Assembly (NCBI RefSeq): GCF_040218225.1
Contig: NZ_JAVJQO010000004.1
Span: 124,001 to 188,000, forward strand
Source of the DNA: Gracilimonas sp.
Lineage (GTDB): Bacteria; Bacteroidota; Rhodothermia; Balneolales; Balneolaceae
Reading direction: 5' to 3'
DNA length: 64,000 nt
The position numbers and the translations under genes were made by a program. The notes beneath the pieces are model-generated. The model saw only the letters and a program-made list of their open reading frames with translations. It was not told where the DNA came from and did no database searches. Shown here piece after piece: positions 54,481 through 63,780 of the stretch (positions are counted from its first letter, which is position 1; each line of letters begins with the position of its first letter).

Positions 54481-55332
54481 TCAGAGGTCTAAAATTATAT
54501 TATCAATAAGGCGCGTTTTACCTAAGTAAGCTGCGCCGGCAAGGATGTATGTTGAACCGGGTTTTAGTTTTATAACCGGCTGCATATCATCCATGGAAAA
54601 CACATTAAGATAATCATTTTTGAAGCCTTTCGCTTCCAGTTCATCCTGTTGATGTTTTAACAATAATCCCGGCTCATCCACTCCATCACGAATCTGTTTT
54701 TCCACATACTGTAGGGCTCGGTATAAACCAGGGGCTATTTTGCGTTCCTCGTCACTCAGGTAGGCATTTCGGCTACTGAGTGCAAGCCCGTCATTCGCCC
54801 GTGCAATGGGGGCAGCCACCAATTCAATATCGTGGTTAAATTCTTCCACCATTCTGGAAAGAATCTGAAACTGCTGTATATCTTTTTGTCCAAAAATAGC
54901 AATATCCGGCTCTATGATATTGAACAATTTATTCACCACCAGCACAATTCCTTCAAAAAAGCCCGGGCGGCTCCCTCCATCCATATGCTCATTCAGCTCA
55001 TCTATATTAATGCTGAAGTATCTTTTTCCGGCTCCATACATGATGTTATCGTCAGGGGTGAAAACCACTGAAACTCCTTCATCTTTACAGGCTCTCAGGT
55101 CTTCCTCCATTTGCCTGGGATAGCTATCAAAATCCTCATTAGGGCCAAATTGTACAGGATTCACATAAATTGAAACCACTACTTCATCTGCTTTTTCCTT
55201 AGCCAGCCGGATCAAAGATAAATGGCCTGCATGTAATGCACCCATAGTGGGCACAAAAGCAATGGTTTTGCCCTGAGATTTCAGTTCAGCTACCTCAGAA
55301 CGAATATCAGCTATAGAAGAAACTTGTTTCAT
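54481..55332 (-). CDS. panC: Pantothenate synthetase
   Basis: About 283 residues from ATG 55332 (TTG 55338 is the alternative). It joins pantoate and beta-alanine with ATP to give pantothenate. Motifs include the HIGH-type [14 protein letters not shown] (about 30) and [13 protein letters not shown] (about 182). The following panD gene supplies beta-alanine, so the operon makes the last two inputs of the pathway. A terminator lies just upstream of its start, so it is expressed separately from the E2 gene. Confidence 0.95.
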   Translation of the reverse strand: MKQVSSIADIRSEVAELKSQGKTIAFVPTMGALHAGHLSLIRLAKEKADEVVVSIYVNPVQFGPNEDFDSYPRQMEEDLRACKDEGVSVVFTPDDNIMYGAGKRYFSINIDELNEHMDGGSRPGFFEGIVLVVNKLFNIIEPDIAIFGQKDIQQFQILSRMVEEFNHDIELVAAPIARANDGLALSSRNAYLSDEERKIAPGLYRALQYVEKQIRDGVDEPGLLLKHQQDELEAKGFKNDYLNVFSMDDMQPVIKLKPGSTYILAGAAYLGKTRLIDNIILDL

Positions 55333-55340
55333 GCTCAAAT

Positions 55341-55370
55341 AAAAAGAGACGCCTGTTTTGGGGCGTCTCC
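55341..55370 (-). terminator. Rho-independent terminator of the E2 gene
   Basis: On the minus strand GAGACGCC and GGCGTCTC form a stem around CCAAAACA, followed by TTTTTATTT. It lies 27 bases after the stop of the 2-oxo-acid dehydrogenase E2 gene and just before panC. Confidence 0.88.
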
Positions 55371-55396
55371 AGATTTAGGAAATGAAAAGTTCATTG

Positions 55397-57166
55397 TTAA
55401 ACAGAACGGTCTGTATCGAAATCTTCGAGAATCTCTTTGATGCGATTCAGGAAAGCTCCGCCATGTGCACCATCGATAATACGGTGGTCATAACTCATAG
55501 AGAGGAACATCATATGGCGGATTGCGATTACGTCACCTGCTTCCGTTTCCATTACAACCGGCCGTTTTTCGATAGCACCTGTTCCGATAATAGCTACCTG
55601 AGGCTGGTTAATAATGGGCGTTCCCATCAGGTTACCCACACTTCCGTAGTTAGTTAGGGTGATGGTTCCGCCCACTAAATCGTCCGGACTTAATTTCTTG
55701 CTTCGGGCTTTTTCAGCAACTTCATTCACTGAGTTTGCCAAGCCAACCAGGTTTTTCTCTTGTGCTTTCTTGATAACAGGTACAATTAAGCCACCTTCGC
55801 CTCCGGTACCCAGCGCTACGGCCAGTCCGAAATTAATATCTTTCTTAAGGTGAATTTCATCTTCAACAACCGAGCTGTTAATGAGAGGGAACTCCAGCAT
55901 CGCGTTGATAATAGCTTCCACAAAGAGAGGGGTGAATGTCAGTTTAGTTCCTGTTTTCTCCTGGAACTTGGCTTTGTTCGCGTTTCTCCACCTTACCATG
56001 TTGGTAACATCTACTTCAGCGAAAGTAGTTACATGTGCTGACGTCTGCTTGGATCGAACCATGTGCTCAGCAATCATCTTACGCATGCGATCCATCTTGA
56101 TGACTTCCACATCACCGGATGGGGAATGCTTCACATCCAGCTGACCAGCCGAAATAGATCCATCCGAAGATTTCGAAGCCGAAGAAGGCTTGCTTAGTCC
56201 GCCACCGGAAGGTGCCGCTTGTTTTTGCTGAGCCGGAGCTGATACTTTACCAGCTTTACGATCTTCAACATAGGCGAGAATATCTTTTTTAGAAACTCTT
56301 CCGCCTTGCCCGGAACCATCGATGTTTTCCAGTTCTTCCTGGCTAATTCCCTCTTCTTTGGCGATTGAGCGAACCAATGGAGAATAAAAACGTCCATCAC
56401 TTCCAACGCGCTGTGGTTCAGATCCACCAGAAGTTCCGTTTGAAGATACTGCTGCCGGCTGGGATTCCTGCTTTTGCTCAGCTTTAGCTTCTTTTTTCTC
56501 TTCTTTTTTAGGAGCCGGTTTACTTGACAGTGATCCTGCCGAAGCGCCTTTGCCCGTTGCAATTACAGCAATAGTCTGTCCTACTTCAATGGTTTCATTT
56601 TCTTCAGCAAGAATTTCAACCAAAGTACCCGCGGCAGGAGATGGCACTTCACTATCAACTTTATCAGTAGAAATTTCGAGCAGGGTTTCATCTTCTTCGA
56701 CTTTATCGCCAACCTGCTTCGACCAACCAATTACAGTTGCTTCAACTACAGACTCTCCCATCTGGGGCATCTGCACTTCAATTCGTTCGCCTTCATCACC
56801 GCCACCGGAAGCAGCAGGTACTTCTTCTTCCTGAGCTTCGGCTTCTTGCGGTTCTTCCTCTTCAGCCGTTTCTTCTGCTTTGGCTTCATCAGTTCCGCCC
56901 GAAGAAACATCTCCCGCAGCATCTTTATCCGTTTCAATAATAGCGATCGGTTTACCTACTTCAACTACATCTCCCTCTTCAGCAAGTACTTCGACAAGCA
57001 CACCTGCTTCGGGTGAGGGCACCTCTGTATCCACCTTATCGGTGGCTACTTCAAGTAAAGTTTCATCCACTTCTACGGTGTCGCCAACATTTTTGGCCCA
57101 CTCTATAACAGTGCCTTCCATTACCGATTCGCCCATTTGGGGCATGACCACTTCTACCTTCGCCAT
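55397..57166 (-). CDS. 2-oxo acid dehydrogenase E2 component (two lipoyl domains)
   Basis: 589 residues. Two lipoyl domains, Lys44 in ATDKVDTEVP and Lys169 in STDKVDSEVP, joined by an acidic, Ala/Glu/Pro-type linker (about 80-130); an E3-binding domain (about 262-298: SPLVRSIAKEEGISQEEL); and the catalytic acyltransferase domain (about 355-585) with SYDHRIIDGAHGGAFL. It carries the acyl group between the E1 and E3 subunits; the DKVDT-type lipoyl motif is common to 2-oxoglutarate and branched-chain enzymes, so the substrate is open. E1 and E3 genes are not adjacent. Single-gene transcript with its own terminator. Confidence 0.93.
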   Translation of the reverse strand: MAKVEVVMPQMGESVMEGTVIEWAKNVGDTVEVDETLLEVATDKVDTEVPSPEAGVLVEVLAEEGDVVEVGKPIAIIETDKDAAGDVSSGGTDEAKAEETAEEEEPQEAEAQEEEVPAASGGGDEGERIEVQMPQMGESVVEATVIGWSKQVGDKVEEDETLLEISTDKVDSEVPSPAAGTLVEILAEENETIEVGQTIAVIATGKGASAGSLSSKPAPKKEEKKEAKAEQKQESQPAAVSSNGTSGGSEPQRVGSDGRFYSPLVRSIAKEEGISQEELENIDGSGQGGRVSKKDILAYVEDRKAGKVSAPAQQKQAAPSGGGLSKPSSASKSSDGSISAGQLDVKHSPSGDVEVIKMDRMRKMIAEHMVRSKQTSAHVTTFAEVDVTNMVRWRNANKAKFQEKTGTKLTFTPLFVEAIINAMLEFPLINSSVVEDEIHLKKDINFGLAVALGTGGEGGLIVPVIKKAQEKNLVGLANSVNEVAEKARSKKLSPDDLVGGTITLTNYGSVGNLMGTPIINQPQVAIIGTGAIEKRPVVMETEAGDVIAIRHMMFLSMSYDHRIIDGAHGGAFLNRIKEILEDFDTDRSV

Positions 57167-57397
57167 AAATTGTTTTGTTTTACTGCCTGTAAGGCGGTTT
57201 TAAGGAAAATTAAACGGACTCTAAAGTTCAGGATAATTCCAATTAGTTCAAAATAAGTATCGTTCCTTTAAAAATGAGAAAAGCGCTTTTTCAGGCATTC
57301 AGGGAATCTGGATTATTTTAACCCTGTTAAAATTCATTTCGTACTGAGAATGATTAAACAATCAAAGCCAGGAAAATTCCTTTAGCTACACATAAAT

Positions 57398-58033
57398 TTA
57401 GTCTTCAAATAAAGCTTTGCTTTTCAAATACCCTAAATTCTGATGAATAACTTTAAAATTTCTCTCATCCCCAAACCATTTCATCGCTTCATCTTTACAG
57501 ATGTTTGTAAGCTTTCTCAACATATACGCATGCCAACTGCTAAAAGGCCAGTCACTTAGGTTTTTGGTGAAGCCATGATGGACGGGATTATTATGAATGT
57601 AAGCAATGAGACTTACAAAGTAATCGTCAGAATCGATAAGCTTACGCCTGAAGTTTGGTATAAAAAGACTGCCTTTTCGGTTGTATTTTTTGTTATAGGC
57701 TTGAGTATAACCATTAAAAAGATGAGAGAATTGTCTGCTGAGTATATTAGACAACCCTCCAAGGGTTCCAAACCCTTGGAGGGTTGGGTCTTTTTTCTTC
57801 ATTCTTACAAATTCCAACACCTCATCATTACTTTTTACCCGAACCATAAAATGTAAATGATTGGGCATCAGGCAATATGCGAAAGTATCAACAACGGGGT
57901 GCACGTGGTGGCTATACTTTTTTAAAAAGTAATTGTAATTTTCTTCGTTACGGAAGAGATTTTCGTCGCCATTAGCATGTGTCCATACATGATATGTATA
58001 ACCCGGCTTAAATTGGATTTTCTTTTGTGACAT
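57398..58033 (-). CDS. REP-associated tyrosine transposase (RAYT / IS200-like)
   Basis: About 211 residues from ATG 58033. Y1 transposase family: GYTYHVWTHANGDENLFRNE at the start, HUH motif LMPNHLHFMVRVK (about 60-72), and the catalytic tyrosine in AYIHNNPVHHG (about 160). It contains an extra Gly/Leu/Thr-rich stretch (DPTLQGFGTLGGLS) encoded by a perfect palindrome (57753-57785) between residues about 85 and 98, just before the LSRQFSHLFNGY block. RAYTs act on short palindromic repeats and are single-copy, domesticated-looking relatives of IS200. No flanking target repeats or terminal inverted repeats were seen. Confidence 0.88.
   Translation of the reverse strand: MSQKKIQFKPGYTYHVWTHANGDENLFRNEENYNYFLKKYSHHVHPVVDTFAYCLMPNHLHFMVRVKSNDEVLEFVRMKKKDPTLQGFGTLGGLSNILSRQFSHLFNGYTQAYNKKYNRKGSLFIPNFRRKLIDSDDYFVSLIAYIHNNPVHHGFTKNLSDWPFSSWHAYMLRKLTNICKDEAMKWFGDERNFKVIHQNLGYLKSKALFED
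57753..57785. repeat. Palindrome inside the RAYT gene
   Basis: AACCCTCCAAGGGTT (57753-57767), CCA spacer, AACCCTTGGAGGGTT (57771-57785): arms are exact reverse complements over 15 bases. It is in frame with the transposase and adds about eleven codons. Resembles CCTCCAAGG...CCTTGGAGG interspersed palindromes in Bacteroidota-type genomes. Confidence 0.8.
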
Positions 58034-58236
58034 GGTCCCCAAATTAGATACCTAACATTATTTGTAAGAGCATTTACACATACATTCCTTACAAACTTAT
58101 TTTATATCACCTATCATATGAAGTGCAGAATTCAATGCCACTATTCGATATTCAATGTTCTTCGGGGTTTGTCCTCAGTTCTGATTTTATTAACTTCGCA
58201 AAGTTAGTCAATCAGCATAAATAAAAGTCTGGCGTT

Positions 58237-58806
58237 ATGATATCGGAAGAATTACAGGAAATTATCGATGAAGCGGAAATCAATATGGATGAAGCCACCG
58301 CTTATTTCAAAAAAGAACTCTCTCATGTGCGAGCCGGTAAAGCGAACCCTGCATTGCTCGAAGGCATCAAAGTTGAATATTACGGTTCACAGACGCCGCT
58401 TCAGCAGCTGGCTAATGTGAGCGCCCCGGAAGCACGCCTTTTGGTTATCCAACCTTATGACAGATCCGGCATGGAAGATATTGAGAAGGCAATTATGTCG
58501 GCCGGGCTTGGACTTAATCCAAACAATGATGGTGAACGCATCCTGATTCCGCTTCCCGTGCTAACTGAGGAGCGACGCAAAGAGTTGGTTAAACATTCTA
58601 AGGACATTGCCGAAAAGGCAAAGATCAGTATCCGAAACACCCGCCGGGACGCCAACGATGCCATCAAAAAGAAGGTAGAAAGCGAATCCCTTTCAGAAGA
58701 TTCAAAGTTTGAAGCTGAAGATGAGATCCAGAAGCTTACCGACAAATACACCGCCAAAGTTGACGAACTGCTCGAGAAAAAAGAACAAGAAATCATGACG
58801 GTTTAA
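58237..58806 (+). CDS. frr: Ribosome recycling factor
   Basis: 189 residues, the usual length. Conserved stretches: LSHVRAGKANPALLEGIKVEYYG, split across 30-52, VSAPEARLLVIQPYD and LTEERRKELVKHSKDIAEKAK, RNTRRDANDAI. It splits post-termination ribosomes with EF-G. Usually next to pyrH or tsf; here it stands alone between a RAYT gene and a decayed gene, which suggests rearrangement nearby. Confidence 0.96.
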   Translation: MISEELQEIIDEAEINMDEATAYFKKELSHVRAGKANPALLEGIKVEYYGSQTPLQQLANVSAPEARLLVIQPYDRSGMEDIEKAIMSAGLGLNPNNDGERILIPLPVLTEERRKELVKHSKDIAEKAKISIRNTRRDANDAIKKKVESESLSEDSKFEAEDEIQKLTDKYTAKVDELLEKKEQEIMTV

Positions 58807-58835
58807 AGAGATTCGGTTTTCGCATTGTGACATCT

Positions 58836-59078
58836 ATGAAAAATCATACAGACTAGGAAAACATCGAAGGTTTCGGAAGAAGGCGTTATAAAGATGAATT
58901 TGTTCGATTCCTGATTTTTGCCCATTCTTCCTGCGATGAAACTATTTCACAATTAAACATGATCAGTGACATACACTTTTCTAAAGAACCATTGACTGGT
59001 TTGATTAATAAACATGATACTTTAGGCCGAAAATTGAACAGCTTTATTAAATATGTTGAAACAAGCTGGCAAACTTAA
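58836..59078 (+). pseudogene. Decayed four-helix-bundle (S23/23S-IVS-type) gene
   Basis: From ATG 58836 the frame reads MKNHTD and then TAG (58854-58856). Directly after, in the same frame, 73 residues run to TAA 59076-59078 and read ENIEGFGRRRYKDEFVRFLI and HSSCDETISQLN, which match the ANIAEGFGRRSKKEFIRFL block and following helices of the four-helix bundle (23S rRNA intervening sequence protein) family. The middle 45 or so residues (the first two helices) are missing, so the gene appears to have lost an internal piece and carries a stop. Not expected to be functional. Confidence 0.75.
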
Positions 59079-59082
59079 AACA

Positions 59083-59120
59083 TACAATCCGCAACTCGCA
59101 ACACACAGCCCGCAACCCAT
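59083..59120. repeat. Short CGCAAC-type repeats before smc
   Basis: Three loose copies of a CCGCAAC(T/C) unit (CCGCAACTCGCAAC, then CCCGCAACCC) between the decayed gene and the smc start. Looks like a low-complexity remnant. The smc start codon is 4 bases after. Confidence 0.4.
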
Positions 59121-59122
59121 AA

Positions 59123-62100
59123 ATGTATATATCCGAACTCGACCTTCAGGGATTTAAAAGCTTCGCTCACAAAACAAAGGTGAAGTTTGACAGCGGGATT
59201 ACCTCTATTGTAGGCCCCAATGGCTGTGGTAAATCCAATATCGTGGATGCCCTGAGATGGGTTCTGGGTGAGCAGCGACCTTCTTTACTCCGCTCATCGG
59301 CAATGGCCAATGTAATTTTCAATGGTACGGCTCAAAAGAAGGCACTTGGGATGGCTGAGGTTTCGCTGACTTTTGTAAACGACAAAGGAATTCTTCCCAT
59401 CGAGTATAGTGAAGTAACGATCACTCGTCGCCTGTACCGTTCAGGAGATAGCGAATACCTGATTAACAATACTTCCTGCAGGTTGAAAGATATCATGGAG
59501 CTCTTCATGGATACCGGGATGGGCTCAGATGCCTATTCGGTGATTGAGCTGAAAATGGTTGAGGAAATTCTGAATGACAAGAACAACGATCGGCGTCGGT
59601 TATTTGAGGAAGCGGCCGGTGTTACCAAATACAAAGATCAGCGTAAGAAGACGATTCGAAAACTGGAATCGACCCGTAAAGATTTACAGCGGGTTGATGA
59701 TTTATTGGTTGAGCTAAGAAAGAAAGCCCGTTCACTCGAGATTCAGGCCGAAAAAGCGGAAAAGGCTAAAGTTTATAAAGATGAACTCGAAATTAAGGAC
59801 AAGGCACTTACCCTGCACGAGTTCAATAAGATAAAATCAGAGCTTGAGCCCCTGAAAGAACGCATCACCAATGCGGATAAGGAGAAGAAGGAAATCGGCA
59901 AGGGTATGGAGGAGCTTGAAGAGGCTGATGAAAAAGCCCGGGCAGAACTCATCGAAAAGGAAAAACAGCAGGCTGAGGCTCAGCGCCGGGTAAGTCAGCT
60001 CCATAATGCTATCCGCGAAGCCGACACTAATCTCCGGATCACAAAAGAGAAAATTGAGAATGAGAAAAAGGTGATTGCCGAATATGGCAAGGATATTGAG
60101 CAGGGTAAAAAGGATTTAAAGGAACTGAATGAACTGCTTGATTCGAGCCGAAAGAAGCTGGAATCGTTTGATGATGATTTAGAGAAATCCGAAAAGGCAC
60201 TCGAAGATTCAAAAAAGAAATACGGGCAAATTCAGCAGCAGTATAATCGTGAGCGATCTGAACTGTATGAAATTGAAGTGCAGATCAGTGCTACCAATAA
60301 CGAGCTGAACCAACTTCAAACCAAGCGCATTAAAATTGAAAGTCGTCTTGAGAATACCGAAGGCGACCTGGAGCGCATCAACGATGAGATTGTAGATCTG
60401 AATGATGAGATCGACAATATGAATGGCGAACAAGGGCTGATCGAGAAAAAGCTGGAGAAGCTGGTTGTTGAACGGGATGAACTGGAAGAGCAATTGGAAA
60501 CTGCACGGGAAAAGCGGGAGCAATTCGCGGAGAAGCAAAACGAGATTAAAGACGAACTCAGAACGCTTCAAAGTAAAAAAGAATCGCTGGAGTCTGAGAT
60601 CCGGTTGATGAATGACCTTGCCAGCTCGAACGAAGCATTTCCGGGTAGTGTAAAATTCCTGATTGAAAATCACCGCTTTGATTTCAAAGACATGACTACC
60701 GTGTCAGAGATCTTCAATACCGATGAAAAACATGCGGTGGCTCTTGAGGCCGTTCTGGGTGATGTGCTGAACTTCGTAGTCGTAAAAACACTGGAAGAAG
60801 CCAAACAAGCAGCAAAAATCCTGAAGGAAAATGACAAAGGCCGAGCGACCTTCATTCCACTAGATCAACTTTCTGCAACCTACCCTGTTAAAGATGGCAG
60901 CCTGTTTGATGAAGTGAAATCCAAGCGGGAATACTCAGCTCTAAAACAGCTATTGCTGGGTAATGCCAAAGTTTTTGATTCGGTGGAAGACGCTTATTCC
61001 GCCACCAAAAAAGATGATGAGCTGGTTGGCGTTACTTTTGATGGAGAGGTGGTAACCAACTCCCGGTTCTTCCAAAGCGGAAGCAAGAGTAAAAATGCCG
61101 GAATTCGTGTCGGGCTGAAAGACAAAATTGAGAAGCTCGAAAAAGAAGAAGCCAAGACCACCAAAGAAATCTCCAAGCTGGAAGACTACCTTCAGCAGAT
61201 CGTAGAAAAATACGAGAAGTTGGATATTGGCGAGCTTAGCAAATCTCTTAAGGAAAAAGAGCAGGAAGTCCGCCGGCTGGAACAGCAACAGCACAGTTTA
61301 AGTTCAAAAATCCAGGTCTATCAGAAGAATATTGGTGAACTGGTCAATCGCAAAGACAACCTGAAAAGCAGTGAGGGCACCGCTCAGGAAGAACTCGACT
61401 CCATTCAGCCCAAACAAAAGGAATTACAGCAAAAAATGCTGGAACTGGATGAGAAGCAGCAGGAGAAAAAAGACCTCCTCGAAACACTGGAAGATGAGCG
61501 CTCCATAGCCCAAACCCGCTACAATGACACTCAGCTCAAACATCAGGACCTTCGCAACAAAGTAGACAACCTGGAACGGGAAGTTCAACGAGCTGAAACC
61601 GGTATTGAGAATGTGGAAAAGCGCATCAAGAACCGAACCTCGATGACCGAAGAGAGTAAGGAAGAAATTGACACGCTCAGTTCACGGATCAAAGAGTTAC
61701 AATCCAGTATCGAAAAAAATGCGGAAGCCAAAAAAGAGGCTGATGAAGAACTCGAAAAGGCCGAAGAAGCTGCCGCCAAACAGCGGGGTAAAATCAATGA
61801 AATTGAGAAGGAGCTGAAGGAAGTCCGCCGCCGCAAAGAGGTGAATATGGAGTTGGTTCACCACCTGGATATGGCTCGTGAGAAAATGGAGATGCAGAGT
61901 CAGGCTCTATCAGATCATATCTGGGAAACCTATGGTATCCTGATGAAGCAGATTGAAGGTGCTGAAATGCCTGAGGATAAAACACCGGAAGAAGTTAAAG
62001 AACGTATCAGCTGGCTGAAGCAGAAATTGAACAGCATCGGTGAAGTGAATCCGCTGGCGATCGAAGAATATAAAGAAGAAAAGGAGCGGCTGGATTTCTA

Positions 62101-62653
62101 CGAAGAGCAAATTCAGGATCTGGAAGAAGCCGAGGAGCAGCTACTCGAAACCATCGATGAGATCAACGAAACGGCTACCGAGCGCTTCAATAAAACGTTT
62201 GAAAGAATTCGGGTAAACTTTCAGAAGGTATTTAAAACGCTTTTTGAAGCCGATGACTACTGTGATTTGCTTATTGAGCAGGATGTAGAAGACCCGCTGG
62301 AAGCCCGCATCGAAATCAAGGCTCAGCCTCGCGGTAAACGCCCATCTGGTATTTCACAGCTTTCCGGTGGAGAAAAAACGCTGACGGCTATCGCCCTGCT
62401 TTTTGCTATATATCTGGTAAAGCCCTCTCCGTTTTGTGTTTTGGATGAGGTAGACGCTCCTTTGGATGATGCCAATATTGAGCGGTTTGCCAAAATGATC
62501 AAAGAATTCAGTGAAGACACCCAGTTTATCATCATCACGCATAACAAAAAGACCATGAGCAAGGCCGAGATGATGTATGGCGTGACTATGCCTACTACCG
62601 GTGTAAGTCGCTTGGTGGGCGTGAAGCTTGATGAAGTGGAAGATGTGCTCTAA
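59123..62653 (+). CDS. smc: Chromosome segregation SMC protein
   Basis: 1176 residues. Walker A GPNGCGKSNIVDALRWVLG at about residues 31-49, coiled coil to about 500, hinge domain around 510-670 (AFPGSVKFLIENHRFDF), second coiled coil, then ABC signature SQLSGGEKTLTAIALLFAI (about 1079) and Walker B FCVLDEVDAPLDDANIERF. It forms dimers that organise and segregate the chromosome with ScpA and ScpB, which are not in the window. Full length. The reading frame begins MYISELDLQGFKSFAHKT, the normal family start. Confidence 0.97.
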   Translation: MYISELDLQGFKSFAHKTKVKFDSGITSIVGPNGCGKSNIVDALRWVLGEQRPSLLRSSAMANVIFNGTAQKKALGMAEVSLTFVNDKGILPIEYSEVTITRRLYRSGDSEYLINNTSCRLKDIMELFMDTGMGSDAYSVIELKMVEEILNDKNNDRRRLFEEAAGVTKYKDQRKKTIRKLESTRKDLQRVDDLLVELRKKARSLEIQAEKAEKAKVYKDELEIKDKALTLHEFNKIKSELEPLKERITNADKEKKEIGKGMEELEEADEKARAELIEKEKQQAEAQRRVSQLHNAIREADTNLRITKEKIENEKKVIAEYGKDIEQGKKDLKELNELLDSSRKKLESFDDDLEKSEKALEDSKKKYGQIQQQYNRERSELYEIEVQISATNNELNQLQTKRIKIESRLENTEGDLERINDEIVDLNDEIDNMNGEQGLIEKKLEKLVVERDELEEQLETAREKREQFAEKQNEIKDELRTLQSKKESLESEIRLMNDLASSNEAFPGSVKFLIENHRFDFKDMTTVSEIFNTDEKHAVALEAVLGDVLNFVVVKTLEEAKQAAKILKENDKGRATFIPLDQLSATYPVKDGSLFDEVKSKREYSALKQLLLGNAKVFDSVEDAYSATKKDDELVGVTFDGEVVTNSRFFQSGSKSKNAGIRVGLKDKIEKLEKEEAKTTKEISKLEDYLQQIVEKYEKLDIGELSKSLKEKEQEVRRLEQQQHSLSSKIQVYQKNIGELVNRKDNLKSSEGTAQEELDSIQPKQKELQQKMLELDEKQQEKKDLLETLEDERSIAQTRYNDTQLKHQDLRNKVDNLEREVQRAETGIENVEKRIKNRTSMTEESKEEIDTLSSRIKELQSSIEKNAEAKKEADEELEKAEEAAAKQRGKINEIEKELKEVRRRKEVNMELVHHLDMAREKMEMQSQALSDHIWETYGILMKQIEGAEMPEDKTPEEVKERISWLKQKLNSIGEVNPLAIEEYKEEKERLDFYEEQIQDLEEAEEQLLETIDEINETATERFNKTFERIRVNFQKVFKTLFEADDYCDLLIEQDVEDPLEARIEIKAQPRGKRPSGISQLSGGEKTLTAIALLFAIYLVKPSPFCVLDEVDAPLDDANIERFAKMIKEFSEDTQFIIITHNKKTMSKAEMMYGVTMPTTGVSRLVGVKLDEVEDVL

Positions 62654-62672
62654 GAATATTCAATAATGAACA

Positions 62673-62691
62673 TTCAACATGGAATGTTGAA
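62673..62691. repeat. Short palindrome after smc
   Basis: TTCAACAT-GGA-ATGTTGAA, perfect over 8 bases with a 3-base spacer, in a tract that also reads AATATTCAATAATGAACATTC. It has no T run after it, so it is not a clear terminator; possibly a repeat remnant. Confidence 0.4.
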
Positions 62692-62841
62692 GTTTAGTTG
62701 GTTTGCAGCAGATTGCTAATTCTAACTCCGTACCTAGCTCCGATCGCTCTGCGTCGGTGCGAGTTTTCGACAGGTTCTTTAAAAATGCTTCCAAAACAAT
62801 ATATTTCCGTCATCATCATTTCCTGAAATAACAAAATAGTT

Positions 62842-63780
62842 ATGAAATCTCTCATTCCGGTTTTTCTGATTTTATCGTTTCTTCTAATCTCCTGTCAGTC
62901 TGAAAAAAAGCAGCCTGATTTTGATTCTCTACCAATTTCGGCTCAAACTATTTCTTTACTGGGGGATACACTGAAGACTGATATTCAGGCTATTCCTCAG
63001 CAATATTTAATCCGGATTGATTCGTTGAGTAAGCTTTCTTTTCAGGAAGATCGCATACTAGACCATATGATTTGGGAAGCCCGTAAAACAGCCTATGCGG
63101 GAGATTACCGGCAGGCAGTTCAGCTATTTACGGATGCGATCAACGAATTTCCCGAAGAGCCCAGATTGTACCGCCACCGTGGTCACCGATACATCACGCT
63201 CCGGGCATTTGATTTGGCAATTAATGACTTTCAGCGAGCCGCACGACTTTTTGAAGGGGAGGAAGACCTCACCGAAAAAGATGGCTTACCCAATGATCAG
63301 GATATCCCTTTAAGCACTCTTCAAACTAACACTTGGTACCATCTTGGCCTGGCCCATTACCTTAAAGGTGAATATGAGCAAGCTAATCTGGCTTATGAAA
63401 ACGGGCTTCAGGTTGCCCTAAATACCGACATGCAGGTAGCGTTTCTTTACTGGAAGTACATGTCCCTAAGAAAATCCGGGAAAGACACCGAAGCTGGCAA
63501 ATTATTGGAACAGATTTCACCGGACATGAGTCTGATTGAGAACACCAGTTATCACGAGTTACTTTTGGTTTTCAAAGGTGTTTTCTCTCCCGATCAAATC
63601 TTATCGGAAGAAAATTCAGAACTTGATAACGCTACTCTGGGATACGGGCTTGGATTCTGGCACCATATAAATGGCAGAACCGAACGGGCAGAGCAAATCT
63701 GGCAGCGGGTTTATGATGCCGGCAACTGGGCTGCATTCGGCTATATTGCCAGCGAGGCTGAATTAGCCCTTAAAAATTAA
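62842..63780 (+). CDS. TPR lipoprotein
   Basis: 312 residues. Signal with lipobox (FLLISCQSEKKQ, Cys 19), then about five helical TPR pairs (about 85-300: YAGDYRQAVQLFTDAINEFP, LYRHRGHRYITLRAFDLAI, WYHLGLAHYLKGEYEQANLA). Probably an outer-membrane lipoprotein that binds partners through its repeats. Function unknown. The stop codon overlaps the next ATG by one base, so it is co-translated with the gene that follows. Confidence 0.85.
   Translation: MKSLIPVFLILSFLLISCQSEKKQPDFDSLPISAQTISLLGDTLKTDIQAIPQQYLIRIDSLSKLSFQEDRILDHMIWEARKTAYAGDYRQAVQLFTDAINEFPEEPRLYRHRGHRYITLRAFDLAINDFQRAARLFEGEEDLTEKDGLPNDQDIPLSTLQTNTWYHLGLAHYLKGEYEQANLAYENGLQVALNTDMQVAFLYWKYMSLRKSGKDTEAGKLLEQISPDMSLIENTSYHELLLVFKGVFSPDQILSEENSELDNATLGYGLGFWHHINGRTERAEQIWQRVYDAGNWAAFGYIASEAELALKN

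Noticed and set aside
60209..60673. 154-codon minus-strand frame opposite smc
   Set aside because: Antisense to coiled-coil repeats of smc; Phe/Leu-rich mirror frame.
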